Source of the DNA: Asticcacaulis sp.
GTDB taxonomy: Bacteria; Pseudomonadota; Alphaproteobacteria; Caulobacterales; Caulobacteraceae
Length of the DNA: 10,000 nucleotides
Reading direction: 5' to 3'
Assembly (NCBI RefSeq): GCF_020217185.1
Contig: NZ_JAIWNX010000320.1
Span: 1-10,000 of the forward strand
The notes beneath the pieces were generated by a model. It was not told the origin of the DNA. It searched no databases and saw nothing but the letters and a program-made list of their open reading frames with translations. The position numbers were made by a program, and so were the translations under genes. The number at the start of each line of letters is the position of its first letter. Positions within the stretch are counted from its first letter, which is position 1. This document shows, piece by piece, positions 1 to 7,035 of this stretch.

Positions 1-197
1 GCGGTATGACAAAAATCCCCTCAACTTCCTTGCCGCTGTCAAGATTTTAGCCTCTCGCATCTGGATCAGAGCGTTATGAGTCTACGGCCTAAGCGAATTT
101 AGCGTTGGCGTTAAGGCGCATTGACGTCATATGCGGCCAATGGACACCGCAGCGGTGCAGGGCTAAGGTAAGCGTCGGATCAGTCTGGATTGCCCGT
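1..197. other. Upstream non-coding stretch of the first gene
   Basis: No gene is supported here. The frame of the downstream enzyme stays open back to a TTG at 105, but the 31 extra residues are rich in Arg, Cys and Trp, have no ribosome-binding site in front, and would bury the signal peptide, so I treat the stretch as leader. A TTGACG at 121-126 resembles a -35 box, but no good -10 box follows at the usual distance. An AAGG at 165-168 is too far from the chosen ATG to serve as its ribosome-binding site. Confidence 0.5.
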
Positions 198-1325
198 ATG
201 CGCTCACGTCTTTTTAGCCTCGCTGCCCTCGCCCTGCTCACACTGGCCACGCCGCTTTCCGCGGCCACGACCTATACCGGCGACCGCATCGACGGCGTGA
301 AGGTCGTTGACAGGCTGGAGGTCGCGGACCTGCCCGCTGGCAAAACCCGATTGTGGTTCCGCGTACTCGACACCTCTATCGGTCAGGGCTGGTACATTCC
401 GGTCGTGGTGATCAAGGGCGCGAAGCCGGGGCCGAAACTGCTGCTCACCGCCGGCATCCATGGCGATGAACTGAATGGCATTGCGGTGATACATACGCTG
501 GCGGAAACCCTAAGCCCGGACAGCCTCAGCGGCACCATCGTGGCCATTCCGGGGTTGAATACGCCCGGTCTCCTGCATTCTACGCGCGGCTTTACCTCTG
601 ACGTGATCGGCACCGGCGGAGACAATCTTAACCGCCTGATGCCCAGCGTACCCCATCCCGATGAAGCGACAGGCAGCCCGGCCACGCGTTACGATCATCG
701 CATCTGGACCCAATTGTTTGTCGGGAATGCCGACTTCGCCGTTGACCTCCATACCCAGTCGCGGGGGACCACCTATCCGGCCTATATCTTCGCCCAGACG
801 GGCGAGGCGCGCAAAATCGCCGACGCTCTGAAACCTGATGTCATCAATATGGACCCCGGCGTCGATGGGGCTGTCGAGAACATGCTGAACGCCATTGGCG
901 TACCTGCCGTGACCTACGAACTGGGCGCGCCCGAAACCTTTGACGAGCCGATGATCGCGCGCACCCTGTCGGGCCTGCGCAATCTGATGATCACACGCGG
1001 TATGCTGGCGGGTAAGGCCGAAGGACCGGGCAAGCCGTTTGTCGGCAACGCAATTGGCAATGTCAAATCGCCGAAAGGCGGCTGGGCCCGCCTCAGGGTG
1101 AAGCTGGGTGATACGGTCACGGCCGGACAGCCTCTGTTCACCGTGCACAACCCCTTCGGTGACACAGTGGCGACGATCAATGCCCCCCGTGCGGGACAGG
1201 TTCTTTCCCTGGCGACCGATCCTCGCATTGAACCCGGCGATTGGGTGGTGCGGCTCATCTGGTGGGACGACACGCTGCCCTGCAAGGCTGATGGCTGTCC
1301 TCCCGGACCCTTCCCCGCGGAATGA
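198..1325 (+). CDS. Exported succinylglutamate desuccinylase/aspartoacylase-family zinc hydrolase (M14-like)
   Basis: Predicted 375-residue zinc-dependent amidohydrolase or carboxypeptidase-like enzyme of the AstE/AspA family. From the chosen ATG it starts with a basic n-region (MRSR), a Leu/Ala-rich core and a cleavage site near LSAA (about residue 22), so it should act in the periplasm. The family zinc motif is visible as GIHGDE (His88, Glu91), the substrate-binding NLNR lies near 143-146, the third zinc ligand is in DLHTQS (His185), and the catalytic Glu is in YELGAP (Glu241). Residues about 290-355 look like the C-terminal biotinyl/lipoyl-like beta barrel common in this family (KLGDTVTAGQPL). 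A short tail carries two cysteines (about 362 and 367) that could form a disulfide. An in-frame TTG at 105 is the alternative start but would place 31 non-signal residues in front. No strong Shine-Dalgarno precedes ATG 198. The true acyl-amino acid or peptide substrate is unknown; the cytosolic arginine-catabolic role of AstE is unlikely for an exported protein. Confidence 0.88.
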   Translation: MRSRLFSLAALALLTLATPLSAATTYTGDRIDGVKVVDRLEVADLPAGKTRLWFRVLDTSIGQGWYIPVVVIKGAKPGPKLLLTAGIHGDELNGIAVIHTLAETLSPDSLSGTIVAIPGLNTPGLLHSTRGFTSDVIGTGGDNLNRLMPSVPHPDEATGSPATRYDHRIWTQLFVGNADFAVDLHTQSRGTTYPAYIFAQTGEARKIADALKPDVINMDPGVDGAVENMLNAIGVPAVTYELGAPETFDEPMIARTLSGLRNLMITRGMLAGKAEGPGKPFVGNAIGNVKSPKGGWARLRVKLGDTVTAGQPLFTVHNPFGDTVATINAPRAGQVLSLATDPRIEPGDWVVRLIWWDDTLPCKADGCPPGPFPAE

Positions 1326-1372
1326 AGCACGACACCCCACCGTCGCTCGCCGTCCCTCGTACGCATTCGGAG

Positions 1373-1392
1373 GCCATGCCTGGAGGCATGGC
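1373..1392 (+). terminator. Hairpin downstream of the desuccinylase-family gene
   Basis: GCCATGCC (1373-1380) pairs perfectly with GGCATGGC (1385-1392) around a TGGA loop, 47 bp after the stop codon. A CTTTTT run follows only at about 1408-1413, so it is not a textbook intrinsic terminator, but its position fits transcription termination of the upstream gene. Confidence 0.45.
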
Positions 1393-1578
1393 GCCCCCCA
1401 TATCTTGCTTTTTGGCTGAAAGGCCCGAAATCTAATGGGGTTTTGAGATAAGCGCGTTTGTATTAAGGGTCATTGAAAAAGACCCTTGGTACTGCATTCG
1501 AGAATGGCTCATGTCACTGATAGAGCAAGGAATGCTCTTTTCTTCAGCCTCTGGGATGCAGTCGGCATCTTCGGCTAG

Positions 1579-1893
1579 GGTATTAGACGGGTAGATTTCG
1601 CCGCTCATACTGACCACATATCGTGGGGCCTTGCCGAACGGATCACGGAGTCTGTGTGCGCCATTTGGGGTATCGCAAAATAGGCGCTGGCCGAATTACC
1701 AGCCGCGCTTGCAGAAGTCGCGGCGATGCCCGCCGGTCCAGGGGACATGCTCAAGGTCTTTGCGGCAGAAATCACTAACCGGGCACAGACCGTCGGTAAC
1801 AATTCCCGAATAGACGGCGAGGCTGTGCCTGATGAAGCGCCTGGGCCTGAGTTCGGTGCGTCAAAGTACGATCAGGGCCAAAAAGGCGGATGA
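1579..1893 (+). pseudogene. Possible degraded coding remnant, unknown family
   Basis: A single plus-strand frame gives about 104 codons of plausible alphaproteobacterial protein composition, interrupted by one in-frame TAG (1681-1683) and preceded by another TAG (1576-1578). The part after the stop begins ALAELPAALAEV and runs to TGA at 1891. First codon positions are G-rich, as expected for real coding sequence. The opposite strand in the same phase is also fairly open but gives a Cys/Trp/His-rich chain, more like an antisense artefact. I do not recognise the protein, and it could equally be chance openness in GC-rich DNA. Confidence 0.22.
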
Positions 1894-1936
1894 CGGAGCG
1901 CCCACTCGTCGAAGGCGCCGAGACACGTCCCGATGC

Positions 1937-3256
1937 CTATGCGGATACTTTCAGTATATCGAGCACCATAGACAAGTGCTGGTGAACCGCCTGCGCGCGC
2001 TCAGCAGAGGTCATGCCACGCAAATCACGCCCCAGACCCTGCAACCAGGTTGAGACCAAGGCGGCCGTCTGCCTGTCTGCCGCCGCACCCTCGCGCGGCA
2101 GACGCCTGAGTGTCAGGTAGGTGGTCTGACCGCGTGTATAGCGGATCATCGCCCCTACGCCGGACAGGTTCGGGTCGCGCGCCGCCTGCGATACCAGTTC
2201 CTCCATACCGCGCATGTGGTTCTGCGGCTGCGGATTATCGAAGAAATGCGTCATCACCGCCATGAAGTTGGCGCGCCTTACCGTTTCTTCTGCGGAGGGT
2301 GGCGCCGTATCGTTGGCATCCGGACGGGTCAGGCGAGCATAGATGGCCGCCCACGCTGCCCCCAGAAGCGCATCGCTGGAAGAGAAGTGATAGGTCGTCG
2401 CCCCCAGGGTCAGACCCGCCGCTGCCGCGGCTGCGCGATGCGTCACCGCCGCCGCCCCTTCACGCTCGACCAGATCGGCTGCCGCTTCGGCAATCTGGGC
2501 CTGCACGGACCCCACCACCAGAACGGCCGGTGCATAGCGACAAACTTCGGTCTGTACACAGGCGCGCAGAGGCGTGGTCCCGGCCTCCCCGCTCAGCAAC
2601 AGGCGTAGCCAGCTCACGCAGCTTTCCGCCAGTACGGCCCGATCCAGCGCCGGTCGCCAGATCAGGCGGTGCATGAAGGCCTCGCCGTAAAAAAAGTGCC
2701 GCATCAGCGCGCTGTGAGCCGAAAGGCCGGCGCGGGCGCACAACGCATCGAAGAACCGTGTCCACAGCGCCTGCCACTGCCGCGCGGCATCGGCGTAACC
2801 AGGGTCCCGCCCGGCCAGCAGCAGGCATTCGGTCCACGCAAAGGCCAGATCCGCCGCCTCCGTGCACCACGCCTCGATCAATCCGGCCAGGATGTGTGCG
2901 AAGGACTCTCCCTGCGCGACGGACAGGTCCAGTGGCGTTAAATCCATCAGACGGGCCTCGCACCACTGGCTGGCGGCTTCGATGGCTTGCGCCTGGGCTG
3001 AACATAACATCTGTTCAAACCCACCAAAATAGTAATTGATCTGAGAGGCTTGCACGCCCGCCCTCTGCCCGACGAGACGCGCACTCATCTGCGCGCGACC
3101 GTGGCTGCGCCACATCCCCCCCACGGCCTGTAACAGCCGTTCAGCCGCCGAGCCCTGCGATGCACCCGACTCTAAACCGCGCAAGGAACCGCTTACCCCA
3201 CTACCTTTGCCTTCGGAGGCCGGCTTCAAAACCCGCCTCAAACCCTGAATTGTCAT
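1937..3256 (-). CDS. TetR-family regulator with two tandem TetR units
   Basis: Predicted 439-residue cytoplasmic DNA-binding repressor with two TetR-type N-terminal helix-turn-helix domains in one chain. The first spans about residues 37-84, with the recognition-helix and helix-4 signature near INYYFGGFEQML (73-84). The second spans about 250-298, ending TTYHFSSSDALL (287-298). Each is followed by a helical, Leu/Ala/Trp-rich stretch that fits a TetR ligand-binding and dimerisation domain (about 85-230 and 299-430). An ordinary TetR protein is about 190-220 residues, so this is a head-to-tail double unit and may work as a covalent pseudodimer. The first 35 residues are Gly/Ser-rich and probably disordered, so the true start could lie slightly downstream. 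An AGGA (complement of 3268-3271) sits 11 nt before the ATG. It is divergent from the TonB-dependent receptor gene across 183 bp containing repeats, which suggests it controls that receptor operon and itself. The ligand is unknown. Confidence 0.85.
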   Translation of the reverse strand: MTIQGLRRVLKPASEGKGSGVSGSLRGLESGASQGSAAERLLQAVGGMWRSHGRAQMSARLVGQRAGVQASQINYYFGGFEQMLCSAQAQAIEAASQWCEARLMDLTPLDLSVAQGESFAHILAGLIEAWCTEAADLAFAWTECLLLAGRDPGYADAARQWQALWTRFFDALCARAGLSAHSALMRHFFYGEAFMHRLIWRPALDRAVLAESCVSWLRLLLSGEAGTTPLRACVQTEVCRYAPAVLVVGSVQAQIAEAAADLVEREGAAAVTHRAAAAAAGLTLGATTYHFSSSDALLGAAWAAIYARLTRPDANDTAPPSAEETVRRANFMAVMTHFFDNPQPQNHMRGMEELVSQAARDPNLSGVGAMIRYTRGQTTYLTLRRLPREGAAADRQTAALVSTWLQGLGRDLRGMTSAERAQAVHQHLSMVLDILKVSA

Positions 3257-3260
3257 TCTA

Positions 3261-3279
3261 ACGCCAATCCTACGCCAAT
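3261..3279. repeat. 11-bp-phased ACGCCAAT direct repeat before the regulator start
   Basis: ACGCCAAT occurs at 3261-3268 and again at 3272-3279, a spacing of 11 bp (one helical turn), directly in front of the regulator's ATG. On the transcript strand it reads ATTGGCGT twice, flanking the likely AGGA ribosome-binding site. It could be a protein-binding or translational control site, or a chance duplication. Confidence 0.35.
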
Positions 3280-3340
3280 ACGTGTCGTCTATAGACCGTT
3301 TCGCAGCCCAAAAGCCACAGTCGTTTTATGAAATACGTGT
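3277..3340. repeat. Direct repeat AATACGTGT in the divergent promoter region
   Basis: The nonamer AATACGTGT occurs at 3277-3285 and 3332-3340, 55 bp apart (about five helical turns), within the regulator/receptor intergenic region. Two copies of one 9-mer in 183 bp is unlikely by chance, and integral-turn spacing would put both on the same face of the DNA. No factor is identified. Confidence 0.35.
3287..3296. promoter_or_regulatory. Perfect palindrome overlapping the likely regulator promoter
   Basis: GTCTATAGAC is a perfect 10-bp palindrome about 30 bp upstream of the regulator start codon. Read on the minus strand it contains TATAGA, a fair -10 hexamer, with a weak TGGCTT at about 17-bp spacing as -35. 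A palindrome on the -10 box is a typical place for an autorepression operator of a TetR-type protein. This is an inference from position and symmetry only. Confidence 0.4.
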
Positions 3341-3365
3341 GTGGATACGGGCGTTGCAAATGCTT

Positions 3366-3403
3366 CATATAAACGTTCAAATTTTTACATACAAACGTTC
3401 TAA
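3366..3403. promoter_or_regulatory. Candidate operator: two 16-bp direct repeats with AACGTT cores
   Basis: CATATAAACGTTCAAA (3366-3381) and CATACAAACGTTCTAA (3388-3403) match at 14 of 16 positions and are 22 bp apart (two helical turns). Each holds the self-complementary core AACGTT. The first copy includes TATAAA (3368-3373), a possible -10 box of the receptor operon with no good -35 box. The pair ends 36 bp before the receptor ATG. Bound protein here would block transcription of the receptor, so this is the best candidate site for the neighbouring tandem TetR regulator. Confidence 0.5.
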
Positions 3404-3439
3404 CTGACCCGCTATCGACGATTTAAACCGGGGCCAGTC

Positions 3440-6088
3440 ATGTTCACTTCTTCTCCAAACCGCATCCGTGCCGCCGCTCTGGCGGGTTTGTCCACCCTGG
3501 CGCTGGGCGTCGGTCTCAGCGCGCACGCCCGTGCAGAGGATCAGTCCGCGTCTGATACAGCCCCGGCACCGACCGAAGACGGGGTGACCGAAGTGGTGGT
3601 ATTTGCGCCTCTGCGTGACTCTCAGGCTGCCGCCCTGCGCGAACAGCGCAATGCCGACAATCTGGTCAGCGTCATCGCTTCGGATACGGTCGGCCGCTTT
3701 CCGGACCAGAACTCCGCTGCGGCCCTGTCGCGCCTGCCCGCCGTCGCCGTTCAGCGAGACCAGGGTCAGGAGCGCTACATTCAGGTGCGCGGCGCGCCCA
3801 ACCGCTGGACCAGCGTATCGTTTGACGGCGTGCCGGTGATCGGGGTGGACGAAGGCGGTTCGGGTCGGGCCTTCCGTTTCGATGCGGTTCCGGCCGTCAT
3901 CCTGCAATCGCTGGCCGTCAACAAATCGCTGACGCCCGACCTGCCTGCCGAGGCTGTGGTCGCGCAAATCGACCTGCGCACCTATTCGCCATTCAATCGC
4001 AAGGGCTTCGACGTTCAGGGCGAAGCCGGCCTCGGTCAGATGGAGCTGGGCGGTGGCGAGCAACGCCAGGGCTCGCTGCGCGGCACCTGGTCGAACGGCA
4101 CCTTCGGTGTGATGGCCGCCGTGTCGCATTATCGCCGCGAACAGGTGACCGACAACCGTGAATTCTCCTATGACAGCAAAGGCATAGCCACTTTCGACGC
4201 CCGCAACTACCTGCTGGTTCGCGAAAACAACGGCGCGTCTCTGGGCTTTGAGTGGCGTCCGGCCGAAGGGCACGAGCTGTTCCTGAAATGGGTATCGTCG
4301 GAATTCAAGGACGACGAAGAACGCAACCACTACACCTTCCAACTGTCGAGCGCCCTGTTGGGCACGCGTACGGCCACGGGTGGCGATCTGGTTGGCGTGC
4401 CTGTGCGCTCGACCACCGAATTCGGCGAATACCGCACGAAGAACGAACTGACGACCTTGGGCGGTGATCACAGCTTCAATGAGGGCTGGAACCTGAGCTG
4501 GCGCGCCAACGTCACCAAGATGACGAACGACACCTATCTGCCGCTGCTGCTGCAGAACCAGATGCTGAACCCCCTGCTGCGCGCCTCGCTCAGCTACCGC
4601 GTCGATGACCCCAACTTCCCGACGGTCAGCCTGTACAAGACCGTTTCGGGCCCGACCGCCGGCACCTATGCCCGCGGTGAAGCAATCAAGACGCTGGATC
4701 AGGGCGCCTTCGACTTCAATATCGGTCTGCCGATCATCTCGAACATCAAGGCTGATAGCTGGACCTTCAAGAGTGATCTGACGCGCGAGATGGACAACTG
4801 GACCTTCAAGGGCGGCTATCAGCACGATCACCGCGAGATCGAAGGCAATACGATGAATCAGCCCACCGTGCTGCTCACCGCCCTTTTGCCTCGTATCGGT
4901 CAGAGCGATCTCAAGGCCGCCAACTATGTAACGGGTAAGGCCTGGGACACGGGCTTCCCGCTCGGCATCACTCTGAACTACCTCGACAACAAGAAGCTGC
5001 GCACGGATTTTGAGGCCTCACTGGCCAAGCTGGCCGCCGCCGGGCTGTATAATCCGGCCACCATTATCGACCCGACCAGCCTGTATGACATCACCGAAAA
5101 CCTTGGTGCGGTCTATGGCATGGGCAAGTATAGCTGGGCCGGCGGTCAGGTCGTCTTTGGCGCCCGTGTCGAGCACATGAAGCAGCGCATCGCCGGCTTT
5201 ACCAAGTCGGGGACGAGCGTCACGCCGCTGGTGGTTGATAATAACTATACGGACGTCTTCCCCAGCGTGAACGCCAAGTTCGACCTGTCGGAAAAGCTGG
5301 TCGTGCGTGGCGCGATCCAGCGCGGCATCGCGCGCCCGTCCTTCGGGGCCATCCGCACCGGCGCGTCGATCAATGACACTTCGACGCCGGGTACGATTTC
5401 AGGCGGCAACCCGTATCTGAAACCGGAATACACCTGGGGCGGCGACGCCTCCCTGGAATATTACCTGTCCAGCGACAGCGTGGTGTCGGCTGGCGTCTTC
5501 TACCGCAAGGTGGATAATGTCCTCTACGACTCCAAAACCCGGATCACCGACGATCGCTATGACGCGAACGGCGTGGACCGTACGGGCTACGACTTCACCT
5601 CGACCCTGAACGGCAGCAACGGTAAACTCTATGGTCTGGAACTGAACTATCAGCAGACCTTCCAAACCCTGCCCTCACCCTTCGATGGGCTGGGCTTCAG
5701 CGGCAACCTGGCCCTGCTGGACGGCGAATTCGACACACCGGCACGTAAGGGCGCGCCCTTCCCCGGCACGTCGAAGACCATCGTCAACACCTCGGTCTCC
5801 TACGAAAAGTACGGCGTTTCGGCGCGTCTGTCTTACCAGTGGCGCGACGACTGGGCCGACACTCTGGGCGGTCTGGGCCTCGGATCGGGCGGCGACGAAT
5901 ACCGCAAGGCCTATGGCAATCTCGACCTAAGCCTGCGCTATGCCCTCAACAAGAACCTCACCCTGTTCGCCGACGCCTCCAACCTGACCGACGAGACCTA
6001 TATCGCCTTTGAAGGCGATGAGAGCCACCCGTCCGAAGTCGAGCAGATCGGCCGCCGTTTCATGGCCGGCCTGCGCTTTAACTACTAA
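3440..6088 (+). CDS. TonB-dependent outer-membrane receptor (Xanthomonas/Caulobacter type)
   Basis: Predicted 882-residue TonB-dependent receptor that imports a substrate across the outer membrane using energy from TonB-ExbBD. A signal peptide covers about residues 1-32 (cleavage near ARA/ED). A TonB-box-like segment (TEVVVFAP, about 50-57) precedes the plug. The plug shows the pattern of this family: SDTVGRFPDQNSAAALSRLP (81-100), the RYIQVRGAPNRWTSVSFDG stretch (112-130) and VNKSLTPDLPAEAV. The rest is a 22-strand-type beta barrel with many alternating aromatic segments, including GGNPYLKPEY, and it ends GLRFNY with the terminal aromatic typical of Bam-assembled barrels. There is no N-terminal secretin/STN domain, so anti-sigma signalling through this receptor is not expected. 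The start is supported by the signal peptide, although no good Shine-Dalgarno precedes it. It is divergent from the TetR regulator and 22 bp from the phosphatase gene, its likely operon partner. The substrate cannot be read from sequence; the phosphatase suggests a phosphorylated ligand. Confidence 0.93.
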   Translation: MFTSSPNRIRAAALAGLSTLALGVGLSAHARAEDQSASDTAPAPTEDGVTEVVVFAPLRDSQAAALREQRNADNLVSVIASDTVGRFPDQNSAAALSRLPAVAVQRDQGQERYIQVRGAPNRWTSVSFDGVPVIGVDEGGSGRAFRFDAVPAVILQSLAVNKSLTPDLPAEAVVAQIDLRTYSPFNRKGFDVQGEAGLGQMELGGGEQRQGSLRGTWSNGTFGVMAAVSHYRREQVTDNREFSYDSKGIATFDARNYLLVRENNGASLGFEWRPAEGHELFLKWVSSEFKDDEERNHYTFQLSSALLGTRTATGGDLVGVPVRSTTEFGEYRTKNELTTLGGDHSFNEGWNLSWRANVTKMTNDTYLPLLLQNQMLNPLLRASLSYRVDDPNFPTVSLYKTVSGPTAGTYARGEAIKTLDQGAFDFNIGLPIISNIKADSWTFKSDLTREMDNWTFKGGYQHDHREIEGNTMNQPTVLLTALLPRIGQSDLKAANYVTGKAWDTGFPLGITLNYLDNKKLRTDFEASLAKLAAAGLYNPATIIDPTSLYDITENLGAVYGMGKYSWAGGQVVFGARVEHMKQRIAGFTKSGTSVTPLVVDNNYTDVFPSVNAKFDLSEKLVVRGAIQRGIARPSFGAIRTGASINDTSTPGTISGGNPYLKPEYTWGGDASLEYYLSSDSVVSAGVFYRKVDNVLYDSKTRITDDRYDANGVDRTGYDFTSTLNGSNGKLYGLELNYQQTFQTLPSPFDGLGFSGNLALLDGEFDTPARKGAPFPGTSKTIVNTSVSYEKYGVSARLSYQWRDDWADTLGGLGLGSGGDEYRKAYGNLDLSLRYALNKNLTLFADASNLTDETYIAFEGDESHPSEVEQIGRRFMAGLRFNY

Positions 6089-6092
6089 ATCT

Positions 6093-6097
6093 AAGGA
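6093..6097 (+). promoter_or_regulatory. Ribosome-binding site of the phosphatase gene
   Basis: AAGGA lies 13 nt before ATG 6111, just after the receptor's TAA. The spacing is long, but the purine-rich stretch and the signal peptide that follows support 6111 as start rather than the upstream in-frame codon at 6009 inside the receptor gene. Confidence 0.5.
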
Positions 6098-6110
6098 CAA
6101 AGAACATAAA

Positions 6111-6974
6111 ATGAAAAAGCTTTTCCCCTTGATGGCGCTGGTGGCTCTCACCACTGCGCCGATGGCCCCGGTGGCCTACGCCGAGACCACCGCCGCCGTG
6201 GCCACCCCAAGTCGCCTGATCCCTGTCGAAGGCAGCAACAATTTCCGCGATATCGGCGGCTACAAGACCGCCGACGGCCGTGAAGTGAAGTGGGGCATCC
6301 TGTACCGCTCGGCCGCCATGAACCGCATCACTCCGGCCGGCTTTGCGCAGTTAAAGGCACTGGGCATCAAGACCAATGTCGATTTCCGCGCCACACAGGA
6401 ACGCGCCAGCGCCCCGGCCGTGTGGCCCGCCGAGATGAAGGTCGCGGTCTATTCGCAGGACTATGACATGGACATGACGCCCTTCATGGCCTTTTTCCAG
6501 AAGGGCAATGTCACCGCCGAAGAGACCCGCGCCATGATGGCGGGCTTCTACGCCGATGCGCCGTTCAAGTTTGCGGGCCAGTATAAGCGCCTGATGCGCC
6601 TGATCCTCGACGGTGAAACCCCGCTGGTCTATAACTGCTCGGCGGGCAAGGACCGCACCGGTGTTGCCACGGCCCTCATCCTGACGATCCTGGGCGTGCC
6701 GCGCGGCACGGTGACCGAAGACTATCTGCTGTCCAACCGCTACTACACCCCGGACATGCCCAAGGCCGGTGAAAAGGAAGACCCGATGATGGCGGCCTTC
6801 CGCCGCCTGCCGCCGGACGTGGTTCAGGCCCTGATGGGGGTCGATGCGCGCTATCTCGACGCCGCGTTTGCCGCCATTGAAGCCCGTGAAGGCGGCTGGG
6901 AGCGCTATGTACGTGAAGATTTGGGCCTCAGCGCCGCCGACGTGGCTGCCCTGAAGACGCGCCTTTTGATGTAA
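6111..6974 (+). CDS. Exported tyrosine/dual-specificity-type protein phosphatase (Y_phosphatase3-like)
   Basis: Predicted 287-residue phosphatase of the cysteine-dependent PTP superfamily, closest by motif to the bacterial group that includes mycobacterial PtpB and Listeria LipA. A signal peptide (about 1-24, ending AYAE) sends it to the periplasm or outside. Family motifs seen are NFRDIGGY (44-51), LYRSA (64-68), a DFR at 91-93 and the P-loop NCSAGKDRTG, with nucleophile Cys176 and phosphate-binding Arg182 (CX5R intact). The residue before the cysteine is Asn rather than the common His. Residues 244-270 (GVDARYLDAAFAAI and following) match the helical C-terminus of the group. It likely hydrolyses phosphate monoesters; some relatives prefer phosphoinositides to phosphotyrosine, so the substrate is open. 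It starts 22 bp after the receptor stop and probably shares its transcript. The combination suggests dephosphorylation of a ligand around its uptake (inference). Confidence 0.88.
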   Translation: MKKLFPLMALVALTTAPMAPVAYAETTAAVATPSRLIPVEGSNNFRDIGGYKTADGREVKWGILYRSAAMNRITPAGFAQLKALGIKTNVDFRATQERASAPAVWPAEMKVAVYSQDYDMDMTPFMAFFQKGNVTAEETRAMMAGFYADAPFKFAGQYKRLMRLILDGETPLVYNCSAGKDRTGVATALILTILGVPRGTVTEDYLLSNRYYTPDMPKAGEKEDPMMAAFRRLPPDVVQALMGVDARYLDAAFAAIEAREGGWERYVREDLGLSAADVAALKTRLLM

Positions 6975-6991
6975 CCGAAAGCGTTAAAGTG

Positions 6992-7017
6992 GGGGGCGCT
7001 CAGCTTGGATCGTCCCC
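6992..7017 (+). terminator. GC-rich hairpin after the phosphatase gene
   Basis: GGGGGCG (6992-6998) pairs with CGTCCCC (7011-7017), with one G-T wobble and a 12-base loop, 17 bp after the phosphatase stop. The tail TATTATCTT is AT-rich but lacks a clean T-run. It is a candidate terminator of the plus-strand receptor-phosphatase operon. Confidence 0.4.
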
Positions 7018-7035
7018 TATTATCTTACGCTACCC

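Larger units (their letters stand above)
1326..1936. other. Gene-poor 600-bp gap with possible eroded coding remnant
   Basis: No intact gene is convincing here. On the plus strand, one frame from about 1579 to 1893, broken by a TAG at 1681-1683, reads like normal protein (Ala/Glu/Leu-rich, for example ALAELPAALAEVAAMPAG) and ends at TGA 1891-1893. It has no start or recognisable domain. On the minus strand a 61-codon open frame (1617-1432, GTG start, or ATG four codons in) is also possible but has no recognisable family and no clear ribosome-binding site. The inverted repeat AAGGGTC/GACCCTT (1465-1471/1481-1487) lies inside that frame. The stretch around 1430-1540 is more AT-rich than the flanking genes. 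It may be decayed gene material, but a function cannot be assigned. Confidence 0.4.

Noticed and set aside
105..197. TTG-initiated N-terminal extension of the desuccinylase-family gene
   Set aside because: It would put 31 poorly composed residues before an otherwise clean signal peptide, with no ribosome-binding site.
510..1340. A 276-codon minus-strand open frame over the desuccinylase gene
   Set aside because: The plus strand carries intact family motifs here; the antisense translation shows no domain and Arg/His-rich composition.
1465..1487. AAGGGTC/GACCCTT inverted repeat as a terminator or insertion-sequence end
   Set aside because: It is short, lacks a T-run, and has no matching partner or transposase nearby.
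2460..3005. Second minus-strand frame of 181 codons inside the regulator gene
   Set aside because: It is Arg/Gly-rich and out of frame with the TetR motifs; the 439-residue frame explains the stretch.
3377..4831. A 484-codon open frame on the minus strand across the receptor start
   Set aside because: It is antisense to the well-supported TonB receptor and its promoter. Its composition is Arg/Gly/Ala/Gln-rich with no recognisable domain, typical of an antisense artefact in GC-rich DNA.
6009..6110. Longer phosphatase start overlapping the receptor gene
   Set aside because: The extra 34 residues are an out-of-frame reading of the receptor's barrel end. The ATG at 6111 has an AAGGA upstream and begins exactly at a signal peptide.
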